Source: Aricia agestis (Eukaryota; Arthropoda; Insecta; Lepidoptera; Lycaenidae). Taken from it: 64,000 nucleotides of DNA. Shown in pieces: positions 18,475-28,587 of the stretch. Every line of letters starts with the position of its first letter. Within the stretch, counting starts at the first letter, position 1. The notes below the pieces were generated by a model, which had not been told where the DNA came from, did no database searches, and saw only the letters and a list, made by a program, of their open reading frames with translations. The position numbers and the translations under genes are program-made. The stretch covers positions 8,970,501 through 9,034,500 of the forward strand of contig NC_056423.1 in NCBI RefSeq assembly GCF_905147365.1, in the 5' to 3' direction.

Positions 18475-19192
18475 CCAGCACCCGTAGCATGGCTACAGTA
18501 GAAATACGAAAGTATAGACAAACAGCGGAGTTAAACTGAAGGTGCCGTTCCGATCTTTACCGCGGCTAGCCGCGATCGACAAAAATTCTTTTTTTAAAAT
18601 GAAATAAGGGGGCAAACGAGCAAACGGGTCACCTGATGGAAAGCAACTTCCGTCGCCCATGGACACTCGCAGCTTGAGAAGAGCTGCAGGTGCGTTGCCG
18701 GCCTTTTAAGAGGGAATAGGGAAATAGGAAAAGGTAGGGATGTGAAGGAAAAAGGGTAGAGGATTGGGCCTCCGGTAAACTCACTCACTCGGCGTAACAC
18801 AGCGCAAGCGCTGTTTCACGCTGGTTTTCTGTGAGATCGTGGTATTTCTCCGGTCGAGCCGGCCCAGTCGTGCCAAAGCATGGCTCTCCCACGTCTAAAT
18901 TCAATTAAAATGTCACTTCATAAAGTGAAATTTTAATTGAAATTGAGTGACGTCTATGTTATGACACTTCATAAAGTGTCATAACATAGACGTCGTCGAC
19001 GACGAGTCTACGTCATAAAGTAGGATTTTATTTGAATTTTTAGGACTACAGTCTATGTCATAAAGTGGCATTATATTTGATTTTTTGTCGATCGCGGCTA
19101 GCCGCGGTAAAGATGGGAACGGCACCTTCAGTTAATCTCCGCTGTTTGTCTATACTTTCGTATATCTACTGTAGCCATGCTACGGGTGCTGG
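18475..19192. mobile_element. Foldback MITE inserted in Hel-A, itself carrying a SINE
   Basis: Ends CCAGCACCCGTAGCATGGCT and complement ...GCTACGGGTGCTGG. The inner arms share GTGCCGTTCCGATCTTTACC and GCGGCTAGCCGCGATCGAC. SINE-M sits in the left arm (18588-18894). The centre contains its own palindromes (TAAAGTGTCATAACATAGAC). Related to 14506-14904 by inner sequence but with different ends. Confidence 0.8.
18588..18894 (-). mobile_element. SINE-M, minus strand
   Basis: Poly-T, GAAATAAGGGGGCAAACGAG, LINE-shared tail complement, G-rich tract, complement of AACAGCGCTTGCGCTG, ending GGCTCTCCCACGT. Inserted in the left arm of the foldback MITE. Confidence 0.85.
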
Positions 19193-19268
19193 AGAGGACC
19201 ATGATAATTTTTATGCCAGGTCCCTCGTGATAAACGAATTTCCGCGCAACGGAGTAGCGGGCGTCTAG
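19193..19268 (+). mobile_element. Hel-A, right part of an interrupted copy
   Basis: GAGAGGACCATGATAATTTT, CTCGTGATAAACGAATTTCC, hairpin CGCAACGGAGTAGCG and GGCGTCTAG|T. This completes the Helitron begun at 18420. Confidence 0.7.
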
Positions 19269-19743
19269 TTTTTACAATAATTGTTGACTAGAAAATTGTA
19301 TAGGTAAAGAAACCATCTTGTGACTCGTCTTGATTGTACATTCCTCTATCTGAGCAAAACTATTGTTAACATTTCGCCACAATTAATCTAGCCGAAGTTT
19401 TATTCAAAATGTTACAACTTGCCGGCAAAGCAGACTTTGAATGAGTAAGATATTACAACCATTAAGCAGAGTAAAAAATATTTTTAAAATTCAAGCTTTA
19501 AGAGAAACTCAGCTCGGAGTGCGGGATTTCATAAAATTATTTTTTGCGTTAACTTTCTTACTGAGAAATTATGAAGGAGATAGTTTTTATCATTTATGTA
19601 AATTATTTTTATTAATTAAACAGACGGCTAAGTAATTGAGTGCCTTGACTCGTGTATTTAATGATTCATTATTTAAAGTTAAGTATGGATATCACAGTAT
19701 GAAGACTACGTAGTAGAATACACCATATTCGAATGGCGAACAC
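19269..19743. other. No feature seen
   Basis: AT-rich DNA. The 64-codon plus frame at 19441-19635 has no recognised motif and I do not support it as a gene. Confidence 0.35.
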
Positions 19744-20182
19744 TTAAGGGGGCTACTAACCCTAAAGTGTCGATTTTATAATTCATTTTTATACTTGAAA
19801 ATAAGCCCCGAATTGTTTCATTTTCTAAAATTAGATACTACATTATATTTTTGTGAATTTGATCTGAGCAAAAACACGATATCTTAATATTTTCTCGATA
19901 GAAAAAAATCACAAAGATGCATCTAATTTTCACGAATTTTTCATTTATTGTCCTATCCGCGCATTGAACTAAGTTAATATTTTAGCACATTGTATAAAAT
20001 TCTATCATTGAGAGATCGACCTAGTGGATTTTTAAAATGTTGTATATTTATCGAGTTATTGAGAAAAAACTAATTTGGCGATGAATCTGCGTCGTCCTTT
20101 TTCACCTGGCATATGAAAGACGGGCGTGAGTGTGAAGAGAGAAGGAAGGAATGTTTGATTTTTGAGTTAGTCGCCCTCTTAA
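19744..20182 (+). mobile_element. TTAA-2 MITE, intact reference copy
   Basis: TTAA at 19744-19747 and 20179-20182, with ends GGGGGCTACTAACCC and complement of GAGTTAGTCGCCCTC. About 440 bp, no coding. TTAA target duplication suggests piggyBac-type mobilisation. Other copies: 15522-16396, 27197-27476 (deleted), 53064-53497 (reverse). Confidence 0.85.
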
Positions 20183-20228
20183 GCGTGATTTTATATAATA
20201 TTTTAAATTAAATAAGTTACGGTCTGTA

Positions 20229-20237
20229 AAGAAAGAG
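20229..20237. repeat. Left 9-bp target duplication of the foldback element
   Basis: AAGAAAGAG, identical to 23931-23939 on the other side of the inverted-repeat element. Confidence 0.9.
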
Positions 20238-20525
20238 ACCTATGTGAAGTTAGCAACCGAGTTCAAGGTAAATGATTTTTATATATGTCATTCGATTGTA
20301 CCCGGAGTGTACCCGATTGTACCGCAATTAAAATCGTTTGTACCTCAATAGGGTAGAAATGGGGGGGTGGTAAAATTTGCTTAGCAACCGACATAAAGAT
20401 ACCGGAATTTCAATGATGCCATCTGGAAGAGTATCGTTTGTACCGGATTGTACCCGTTTTTAAAGTTAATTTTTTTTTTATTTTACGAAAAAAAAAAAAA
20501 AAAAATTTTTCCCTAAAAATAAGGC

Positions 20526-21505
20526 TTTTTTTTCAATTCAATTTCAATTCAATTTCTTTATTTGCAAAATGTGAGTTAGTACTTAAAGATGTTAGTAGAT
20601 TTCACAATGGTATCATCACATTTGCCCAACTGGGCATGCAAATGTTTAGCTTATAAACTACAATATAATAATATGAAATATTACAACACTATTCTTACAA
20701 ATTAACAAAGTATAAAATATTATATATTCCAAATGTGTTACTTAAAAGAAGCTAATTTGTGCTGTATGGATATCTTATTTAAATATTACCAATTGTCAAT
20801 AATAATAAATAATTAGACATAACAAAATCTATTATTATTAATCATGTTATAATTCATTATTTACTTAATTGTATTTTATGGAGAATTATTATATTTTAAA
20901 AGTCAATTTATAGGTAAGTATGGATTTTATTATGTCAATTATAGTCAATTTACAATTACAATAATTATTAATTATCAAAATATAAGAATAATAGTATGTC
21001 ATACAATTCATTAAAAAATATTTTCATTTAAAAAGTCATTTACAGTATAATAGCATTTGTCAATTATGAATTTTTTTAGATTTTTTTTAAACATATTTAA
21101 GTTTTCAATTTTTTTTATGTCCGTAGGCAATCTATTATAAATTAATGTTACCATCCCTATTACTCCCTTTTGCATAAATGTTGTATTACGGGTTATAGTC
21201 CCAACTCTTAATTTAAGTCTGTTGCTTTTAAGTTTTGGAAATATATTTATATTGGTTTTAACTAATAAGGCGCATTCAAGTATATACATGCTTGCAAGAG
21301 GGAGTATATTATATTTTTAAAGTATGGTACACAACTTTCATTCTGTTTTAAACGAAAAACGGCCCTGAGACATCTTTTTTGTGCCTTGAAAACAAGTTCC
21401 CTATTGGATGAATTACCCCAAAAGACAACACCATATCTCAAAGAAGACATAACGTAGGCATTAAAAGCCATTAAAACAGACGATGTATGTGAGACATTAT
21501 TCAGC
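20526..21505 (-). pseudogene. LINE-D 3' end inserted in the foldback left arm
   Basis: Poly-T and CAATTCAATTTCAATTCAAT at 20526 are the tail of a reverse LINE. Two minus-strand frames carry the ORF2 C-terminus. One (21262-21606) contains SLRYGVVFWGNSSNRELVFK and AQKRCLRAVFRLKQNESCVP. The other (21011-21289) contains IGMVTLIYNRLPTDIKKIEN and FIIDKCYYTVNDFL. This is typical of the post-RT region of CR1/L2-type LINEs. A frameshift lies near 21280. The right arm of the host shows the empty site (complement of AATAAGGCTTTGTATGGAG), so the insertion lies between 20525 and 21506. A second copy of the family is at 31205-31690. Confidence 0.85.
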
Positions 21506-21559
21506 TTTGTATGGAGTAGAAGGAAAGAAAGTATATAAAGCAGTTCAAATGTGTAAAAG

Positions 21560-23180
21560 AAGTTATTTTTTGAGGTAGATTCGTTCGGTCTTGACGAATT
21601 TTCCAATATCTTACTATAAAAGTCGGAGTCAAATTTTGCAACTTTTATCGTTTATACCTCGCCAAAACCGAAAGATTATAAAAGAAGATTCTATTCACTT
21701 CATATTAACAAAAAAAAAATATAGGTAAAAACGATTTTTCATATAGTAACAACGTCAGATATTCTATCGGTCTTGACGACATTTCGAATATCTTACTATA
21801 AAACTCGGAGTCAAATTTTGCAACTTTTATCGTTTGTACCTCGCCAAAACCGAAAGATTATAAAAGAAAATACTATTCACTTCATATTCACTCAAAATTT
21901 TTTGAGGTACAAACGATTTTTCATATAGTAACAACGTCAGAGATTCGATCGGTCTTGACGAATTTTCGAATATCTTACTATAAAACTCGGAGTCAAATTT
22001 TGCAACTTTTATCGTTTGTACCTCGCCAAAACTAAAAGATTATAAAAGTAGATATTATTCACTTCATATTTATATAAAAAATTTTGAGGTACAAACGATT
22101 TTTCATAAAGTAACAACGTCAGATATTCGATTGGTCTTGACGAATTTTCGAATATCTTACTATAAAACTCGGAGTCAAATTTTGCAATTTTTATCGTTTG
22201 TACCTCGCCAAAACAGAAAGATTATAAAAGAAGATACTATTCACTTCATATTCACTCAAAATTTTTTGAGGTACAAACGATTTTTCATATAGTAACAACG
22301 TCAGAGATTCGATCGGTCTTGACGAATTTTCGAATATCTTACTACAAAACTCGGAGTCATATTTTGCAACTTTTATCGTTTGTACCTCGCCAAAACTGAA
22401 AGATTATAAAAGAAGATACTATTCACTTCATATTAACACAAAAAAATTTGAGGTACAAACGATTTTTCATATAGTAACAACGTCAGAGATTCGATCGGTC
22501 TTGACGAATTTTCGAATATCTTACTATAAAGCTCAGAGTCAAATTTTGCAACTTTTATCGTTTGTACCTCGCCAAAACCGAAAGATTATAAAAGAAGATA
22601 TTATTTACTTCATATTTATATAAAAACTTTTGAGGTACAAATGATTTTTCATTTAGTAACAACGTCAGAGATTCGATCGGTCTTGACGAATTTTCCAATA
22701 TCTTACTATAAAACTCGGAGTCAAATTTTGCAACTTTTATAGTTTGTACCTCGCCAAAACCGAAATATTATAAAAGAAAATACTATTCACTTCATATTTC
22801 CAAAAAAATATTTTTCATATAGTAATAACGTCAGAGATTCGATCGGTCTTGACGAATTTTCGAATATCTTACTATAAAACTCGGAGTCAAATTTTGCAAC
22901 TTTTGTCGTTTTTACCTCGCCAAAACAGAAAAATTATTAAAGAAGATACTATTCACTTCATACTCACTCAAAATTTTTTGAGGTACTAACGATTTTTCAT
23001 ATAGTAACAACGTCAGAGATTCGATCGGTCTTGACGAATTTTCGAATATCTTACTACAAAACTCGGAGTCAAATTTTGCAACTTTTATCGTTTGTACCTC
23101 GCCAAAACCGAAAGATTATAAAAGAAGATACTATTCACTTCATATTTACACAAAAAAATTTGAGGTACAAACGATTTTTA
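21560..23180. repeat. Tandem array of about nine ~182-bp units (left arm)
   Basis: The anchor CTCGGAGTCAAATTTTGCAA recurs at about 21624, 21804, 21986, 22169, 22350, 22532, 22714, 22880 and 23062. Spacing is 180-183 with one 166-bp interval. Each unit also has TCGTTTGTACCTCGCCAAAA, GATTATAAAAGAAGATACTA, TGAGGTACAAACGATTTTTC and TTCGATCGGTCTTGACGAAT. TTTGTACCTC and GAGGTACAAA within one unit are themselves complementary. Confidence 0.95.
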
Positions 23181-23600
23181 TACTAAGATATTCGAAAATT
23201 CGTCAAGACCAATCGAATATCTGACGTTGTTACTATTAAAAATCGTTTGTACCTCAAAATTTTTTATATAAATATGAAGTGAATAAAATCTACTTTTATA
23301 ATCTTTCGGTTTTGGCGAGGTACAAACGATAAAAGTTGCAAAATTTGACTCCGAGTTTTATAGTAAGATATTGGAAAATTCGGAAAGACCGATCGAATTT
23401 CTGACGTTGTTACTATATGAAAAATCGTTTGTACCTTAAAAAAAAATATGTTAAAATAAAGTGAATAGTATCTTCTTTTATAATCTTTCTGTTTTGGCAA
23501 GGTACAAACGACAAAAAAACTGCAAAATATAACTCCGACTTTTATAGTAAGATATTGGAAAATTCGTCAAGACCGAACGAATCTACCTCAAAAAATAACT
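23181..23600. repeat. Inverted units of the same ~182-bp repeat (right arm)
   Basis: The complement of the anchor occurs at about 23345-23355 and 23525-23535, spacing ~183, so the right arm has about two units against nine on the left. The direction switch lies at about 23175-23185. Confidence 0.9.
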
Positions 23601-23958
23601 TCTTTTACACATTTGAACTGCTTTATATACTTTCTTTCCTTCTACTCCATACAAAGCCTTATTTTTAGGGAAATTTTTTTTTGTTTTTTTTTTTCGTAAA
23701 AAAAAAATTATCTTTAAAAACGGGTACAATCCGGTAGAAACGATACTCTTCCAGATGGCATCATTGAAATTCCGGTATCTTTATGTCGGTTGCTAAGCAA
23801 ATTTTACCACCCCCCCATTTCTACCCTAGTGCGATTTTAATTGCGGTACAATCGGGTACACTCCGGGTACAATCGAATGACATACATAAAAATCATTTAC
23901 CTTGAACTCGGTTGCTAACTTCACATAGGTAAGAAAGAGTAGGTGCTGAACTGCCCTA

Positions 23959-24104
23959 GTAGACAAGTGGCAAGCGATTATCGTAAACTCTAACAAAATG
24001 TATGCGATTTGACATAAGTCATCGCTTCGCTAGCGAATATATAATATCAAATCCCATACATCTTGTGGCGTTGGCGTTTACGATAATCGCTTGCCGCTTG
24101 TCTA
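23959..24104. mobile_element. Palindromic MITE beside the foldback element
   Basis: GTAGACAAGTGGCAAGCGAT with TATCGTAAAC on the left and GTTTACGATAATCGC with TTGCCGCTTGTCTA on the right; the inner arms share GTATGCGATTTGA and ATCAAATCCCATAC. About 146 bp, non-coding. Confidence 0.8.
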
Positions 24105-24172
24105 GGCCCTCTGAAATATCTAAACGTTTAAATATAGATGATATTTCTCCTGATTTCCACACATTTGTAGTC

Positions 24173-24228
24173 TGTCAAGATGATAATATTAATAGTATAC
24201 AAATACTATCAATATTATCATCTTGACA
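24173..24228. repeat. 56-nt hairpin, 25-bp arms, 6-nt loop
   Basis: TGTCAAGATGATAATATT and ATAGTA pair with TACTAT and AATATTATCATCTTGACA around TACAAA; one mismatch. The size suits a small pre-miRNA-like fold, but AT content and nearby MITEs favour a repeat remnant. Confidence 0.85.
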
Positions 24229-24813
24229 TATTTTTGGTTTGATATAACAGGTTTTTATACTTTGTGATTTAAAAATCGGTGTCTACTCTTTCTTAACAAT
24301 CTACACGTCGTTCACACATATTTTTTTTCACTGTGTTGAATGAAATTGATTTGAGGCAGAGTTACTCTACTGCATGTATTTATTTTGTAGTCGCTGTTAG
24401 TGAATTGATAAAGCAATATATTATCCACCAGTCCACCACAAAAACTGACTTCTGAAACTCCATCATAAACGAGCTGTAAACAGAAGGTGAGGACATTAAA
24501 TCAGGAGGCAAGTTCGTTAGGTCAGGGTCCCCCGCTGCCTCATTATTGGGAAACTTAACACGCCCCCACAACTCCCCACTACTCCCCACATTTCCCCAAC
24601 CCACTAGTTCCTCAGTTTTGTCTTAAGTTTAGAATATAGAGTAAATATAATGAGAACTAGGTGCATAGGAAAATAGGAAATATTGTTACAATGTTTTCAC
24701 GCTGGAGGTATCATCAGCACAGACAGTAAACAAAAAGTGTTGTTCGACGTTTGACAACGTTTATGTCAATATTCTGATATGAAATGTGTAATATGTCGGA
24801 TTTTAGTCGGATT
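24229..24813. other. No feature seen
   Basis: The 74-codon minus frame at 24380-24604 is not supported by any motif; the plus strand has a CCCCACAACTCCCCACTACT run near 24564. Confidence 0.35.
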
Positions 24814-24821
24814 GTTTGTAT

Positions 24822-25116
24822 CATAAAGTTAATATACCTAGCGGAATAGAGAAGCAAAGGCCTGAGCAAGAGAGATATCACTATCAGTAACACTGCGTGG
24901 TAAAAAGAGACGTGTGATACATAACAGCAGCACTTTTTTTTGACGTCCAGTCGGCAAGTGCCGCACGTTGATAATTTAATCTCATAGAAATCATGTTCAA
25001 TCATGCTTGTGTAAGTATATACGTACACATATTTTTACACACAGATGAAACTAATTTCGGTTTCGTTTGACAGCTCGAGATTCTTGCTCTATTCCGCTAG
25101 GTATATTAACTTTATG
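24822..25116. mobile_element. MITE with 31-bp ends and exact 8-bp target duplication (copy 1)
   Basis: GTTTGTAT occurs at 24814-24821 and 25117-25124. Ends CATAAAGTTAATATACCTAG plus CGGAATAGAG are repeated as complement at the right. It matches 30306-30605 throughout. An 8-bp duplication fits hAT or P-type transposases; the CAT start and ~31-bp ends lean to P, but the interior carries no transposase sequence to decide. Minus-strand frames here are accidental. Confidence 0.9.
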
Positions 25117-25418
25117 GTTTGTATGAGCCAGCAGCGCCCTCTGCTCCGACCATTGCGTAATGTTCCACATTGAGATGAAATTAAATTAAGAATGATAAGC
25201 CTTTTAGGCTCTTGAGAACACGTAAATCTTAAAGTTTTAAATCGTTTGGAAAGTTTAATTTCAACAATAGGATTAAAAATTCGGGTATTTAAAATGTTGA
25301 TAATAATATTAGGTATCATAAAACGGTAAATTAAGTTCAAAATATTTCGGTGGAACCCCAATGTCGACTCTCTTCGAAAGTCTTAAAGAGTCACGTCTTG
25401 TTAATCGTAATCGTAGTC

Positions 25419-25624
25419 CTGTGGTTCTCAAATTTTTTGGCGGCGAAACCCTTTTAATAAGTGACATTTTAGACGGACTGGGCCGCCAAAAAAATATGTT
25501 TGTCTTTGAATGAATTGTCTCCCTGCTAGGTGTCTGATGATATTTCTAACAACAATTTATGTATCGCTTGCGGAGTCCTTACAAGGGCTTCGTGGAGCCC
25601 CAGGGCTCACTTTGAGAACGGCTG
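25419..25624. mobile_element. hAT-like MITE
   Basis: Ends CTGTGGTTCTCAAATTTTTT and complement of TTTGAGAACGGCTG. Flanking TCGTAGTC and CTTTAGTC agree at six of eight bases, as expected for a decayed 8-bp hAT duplication. Related to 38726-38924. Confidence 0.7.
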
Positions 25625-25689
25625 CTTTAGTCTAAATGTTGCTGTATTCTAACTGTTGCTTCTCAATACATTTTGGATAATGTAATATA

Positions 25690-26243
25690 TATGTTAGAAA
25701 AAATATAAGTAAATTTAAAGCTAAAAGTGACATTCACTGTAGGAACACCAGAAATAAGCAAAAGCTGGATTTGCCGATAATCAGACTTAGTAAAGTTAGT
25801 AAATCGTTTAAAGGTCAATGTATACGCCTGTACAATAAAATCCCAGAAAACGTTAAATTTTTTTCGATTAATAATTTAAAAAAGTAGTCAAAGAACGTTT
25901 GTGTGTTATAAGGTCAATGATTTCATACACGATGGCACATCTTGGGAGTAGGATGGCTGCTTGCAAGGCTACTTCTACATTATTATATTATGACTTACAA
26001 TTATGTATGAATGTTGACATTGTATAATTTTAAGTTACAATTGTAAATTTTATTTTAAAAAGATTAATTTCTTTTCTCACTTTTTTGGTAAAAAGTGGGA
26101 GCCCGTGCGAGTCTCTTACGCCGGTTCTTCTCGCCGGGATAGTTCCCGAACCGGTGGTAGGCCATTAGTATCAACGTTCTGAAAGCATTTGATACAAATC
26201 TATTCGGAAATGAAACAATTTTTATTATTATTTATTATTATTA
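25690..26243 (+). mobile_element. LINE-E 3' end
   Basis: The end of ORF2 (25741-25887) is followed by a 3' UTR with CGCCGGTTCTTCTCGCCGGG and GAACCGGTGGTAGG, and an ATT-repeat tail (26219-26243). UTR fragments recur at 33360-33470 (+) and 41495-41590 (-). Confidence 0.75.
25741..25887 (+). pseudogene. LINE-E ORF2 C-terminus
   Basis: 48 codons plus a stop: RNTRNKQKLDLPIIRLSKVS followed by KSFKGQCIRLYNKIPENVKF and FSINNLKK. The SF.G..IR.YN.IP..V....N.FK pattern is the usual C-terminal tail of CR1-type LINE ORF2 proteins. The frame upstream is lost; the premature stop at 25885 cuts the last 20 or so residues, whose decayed remains follow in the next hundred bases. Confidence 0.75.
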
Positions 26244-26484
26244 ACTCTTAACTGGATACGGGGTGCCGATGATTACTTCACGCCGCTAATGTCAGTTATA
26301 AAGAGTTAAATTGAAACTAACCGAGTCTCAAAGTCGGGAGCTCCAAACTCTTAGTATACTCATCATTTTATGCTCAGTATTAATTCAATTATTTTAAAGT
26401 ATGCAGCACGAATCTTGAGAGTTTGAAGTTTAAAAACTCAAAAACACGGCTAAAGAGAATCGCAAAGGAGCGTTCAATACCAAT

Positions 26485-26691
26485 TCCATACTAATATTAT
26501 AAATACGAAAATGTGTCTGTCTGTCGGTCTGTTACCTCTTCACGCCCAAACCGCTGAACCGATTTTGCGGAAAGGCAGGGAGATACTTGGAGTCCCGGGA
26601 AAGGACATAGGATACTTTTTGTCCTAGAAAAATGTACGGTTCCGACGCGATAAACGAGTTTTGGCCCAACGGAGTTGCAGGCGTCATCTAG
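26485..26691 (+). mobile_element. Hel-A element, full length
   Basis: TCCATACTAATATTATAAAT start, AAACCGCTGAACCGATTTTG, GGAAAGGACATAGGATACTT, CGCGATAAACGAGTTTTGGC, damaged hairpin CCAACGGAGTTGC, end CATCTAG|T. Confidence 0.8.
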
Positions 26692-26962
26692 TTAAGAGTA
26701 TAATTGCTTGGATTTTCCCCCCTTTTAATTATGTACAAGAAACGATATAAAATGAAAAACCCGACTATGCAAATTAATTATTATATAAGCCTTAGGCATC
26801 CATTACACGCTCATGCAAGCGACAGTCAATTCCGTCAATCATGAATTATGTTTGACTGATGGTGACTGATGGACTGACGAATGGTATTAGACGGTCACTC
26901 AATTCTCTTCAGTTTTATGTCAGTCAAAGCCAATAGCGTTTCCTTTACAGTGTAAAAGTAGA

Positions 26963-27107
26963 GGTCACTGTAAAAGTAGCAGCGCTAAAAGAGTTACTTT
27001 TTTAAATTATTGTATGGTCAAGTGTATGACGTTGGCGCATTTCTCATAAAAACATAGCAGTCAAAACTAACTCGTTCAGCGCTGCCATTTTCGCAGTTAT
27101 TGACATT
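26963..27107. mobile_element. Decayed palindromic repeat related to the TA-flanked MITE
   Basis: CACTGTAAAAGTAGCAGCGC on the left and AGCGCTGCCATTTTCGCAGT on the right mirror the inner arms of the MITEs at 33058 and 36657; the outer ends are absent. Confidence 0.55.
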
Positions 27108-27196
27108 ACCTGCCGCACTCAATTATTAATTACTCAATTGAAATTAAATGAACAATTTGACAGATAATGAATATTCATTTAATAACAGATAGGTAA

Positions 27197-27476
27197 TTAA
27201 GCGGGCGACTTATCAAAAATTGACGATTTTATAATTAATTTTTATACTTGAAAATAAGCCCCGAATTGTTACCAAGTTAATATTTTAACACATTGTATAA
27301 AATTCTATCATTGAGACACTGACCTAGCGGATTTTGAAAATGTTGTATATTTATTGAGTTATTAAGAAAAAACTAACTAACTAATTCCGCGTCGTCCTTT
27401 TTCACCTGGCATATAAAAGACGGGCGTGAGTGTGAAGAGAAAAGGACGATGTTTGATCTTTTGGGTTAGTCGCCCT
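27197..27476 (+). mobile_element. TTAA-2 MITE, internally deleted
   Basis: TTAAGCGGGCGACTTATC start, AAATAAGCCCCGAATTGTT, then a jump to TTTTAACACATTGTATAAAA and on to GGTTAGTCGCCC. Compared with 19744-20182 about 160 bp of the middle is missing. Confidence 0.75.
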
Positions 27477-27901
27477 ATATTATATGTATAATATTCGTCT
27501 CTGAGTGCGCAAGATAGGCATCCTATAGTATTTTCACTTGGTTTTGTTATACCCTCTTTATTTTAATGGTGCTAATATTGTATGTATAAAGTCCAGGATA
27601 TAGATAGACCATTTTTAAGCATTTATAGTAAACTCTATTTAAGGACCCATACACTCTCTAAAGTACACTTAGTTTTGGTCTGTATATTTGTTTAGTGGTA
27701 ATATAGTCCAGTGGCTGTGTTTACAGAGGCTCTTTGTGCGGGAAATCGGTTTGTCTGCATCCGCATTCGATTACCTCAGAAACTGCACCTCAATATTGTT
27801 AGCTATAGCCCGGTCAACGAACACCTATAAACTTGTGACCTACTTATTAATCTCTTTTCCTAGTGCACAAATATTTACGGCCATGCTCAGAGATTCATAC
27901 T

Positions 27902-28106
27902 TCCATACTAATATTATAAATGCTAAAGTGTGTCTGTCTGTCTGTTACCTCTTTACGCCTAAACCGCTGAACCGATTTTGCTGAAATTTGGTTTGGAGAT
28001 ACTTCCGTCCCGGGAAAGGACATAGGATTCTTTTTATCCCGGAGAAATGTTTGGGTCCTCCACGATAAACGAGTTTTGGCGCAACGGGGTTGCGGGCGTC
28101 ATCTGG
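27902..28106 (+). mobile_element. Hel-A element, full length
   Basis: TCCATACTAATATTATAAAT start, GCTGAACCGATTTTGCTGAA, GGGAAAGGACATAGGATTCT, ACGATAAACGAGTTTTGGC, hairpin CGCAACGGGGTTGCG, end CATCTGG|T (CTRR). Confidence 0.8.
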
Positions 28107-28475
28107 TATTTGATAATTATGAAACTTAAATTTTATGAAGAGTTTCACAGATAATATATAGAGCGTATGTCATAATCTTCATTTAATTATAGTTAACTAC
28201 TTAATATTCGTTTCTGAGTGTGGCGGTTAGATACAATTATTATTAGGTGGTCAGCGCAAGCCGCAATAGCGATGTTTTCTCGCGTAAAAGAAGTAGTGAT
28301 AATTCAATGTTCGAATTACGTGCCCCGTGACTAATCTATGGAGCTAATAACTCGACACATTTTTTAACATAGTCATGATGTTTTTTATGCACTGAGGCGA
28401 AACAGAAAATAAATTGACTGCAACAACAAAATATATTATAATAATCGTTATTTGGTTTTGTAGACAATATCGTAA

Positions 28476-28550
28476 GGGCCTGTTTCAATACTTTCTGATA
28501 AGCAGCCGGATAGGCTATCCACAATTACTTAAAAGTGCGAAAAACACACT

Positions 28551-28587
<37 letters not shown>

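Larger units (their letters stand above)
20238..23930. mobile_element. Foldback (FB-like) transposon with tandem units in its arms
   Basis: Ends ACCTATGTGAAGTTAGCAAC and complement, directly bordered by the 9-bp duplication AAGAAAGAG. The left arm, 20238-20525, continues at 21506 after a LINE insertion and matches the complement of 23520-23930. Landmarks include GTACCCGGAGTGTACCCGAT, GGGGGGGTGGTAAAATTTGC and TGCCATCTGGAAGAGTATCG. The inner arms are made of ~182-bp units (about nine direct on the left, about two inverted on the right), meeting near 23180. There is no transposase. Long inverted arms with internal tandem repeats and 9-bp duplications are the architecture of Drosophila Foldback elements; Mutator-type MITEs also make 9-bp duplications. 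I do not recognise the ends. Confidence 0.9.

Noticed and set aside
21560..23200. CRISPR-like regular repeats.
   Set aside because: Units are contiguous ~182-bp tandem copies without unique spacers, in a eukaryotic genome.
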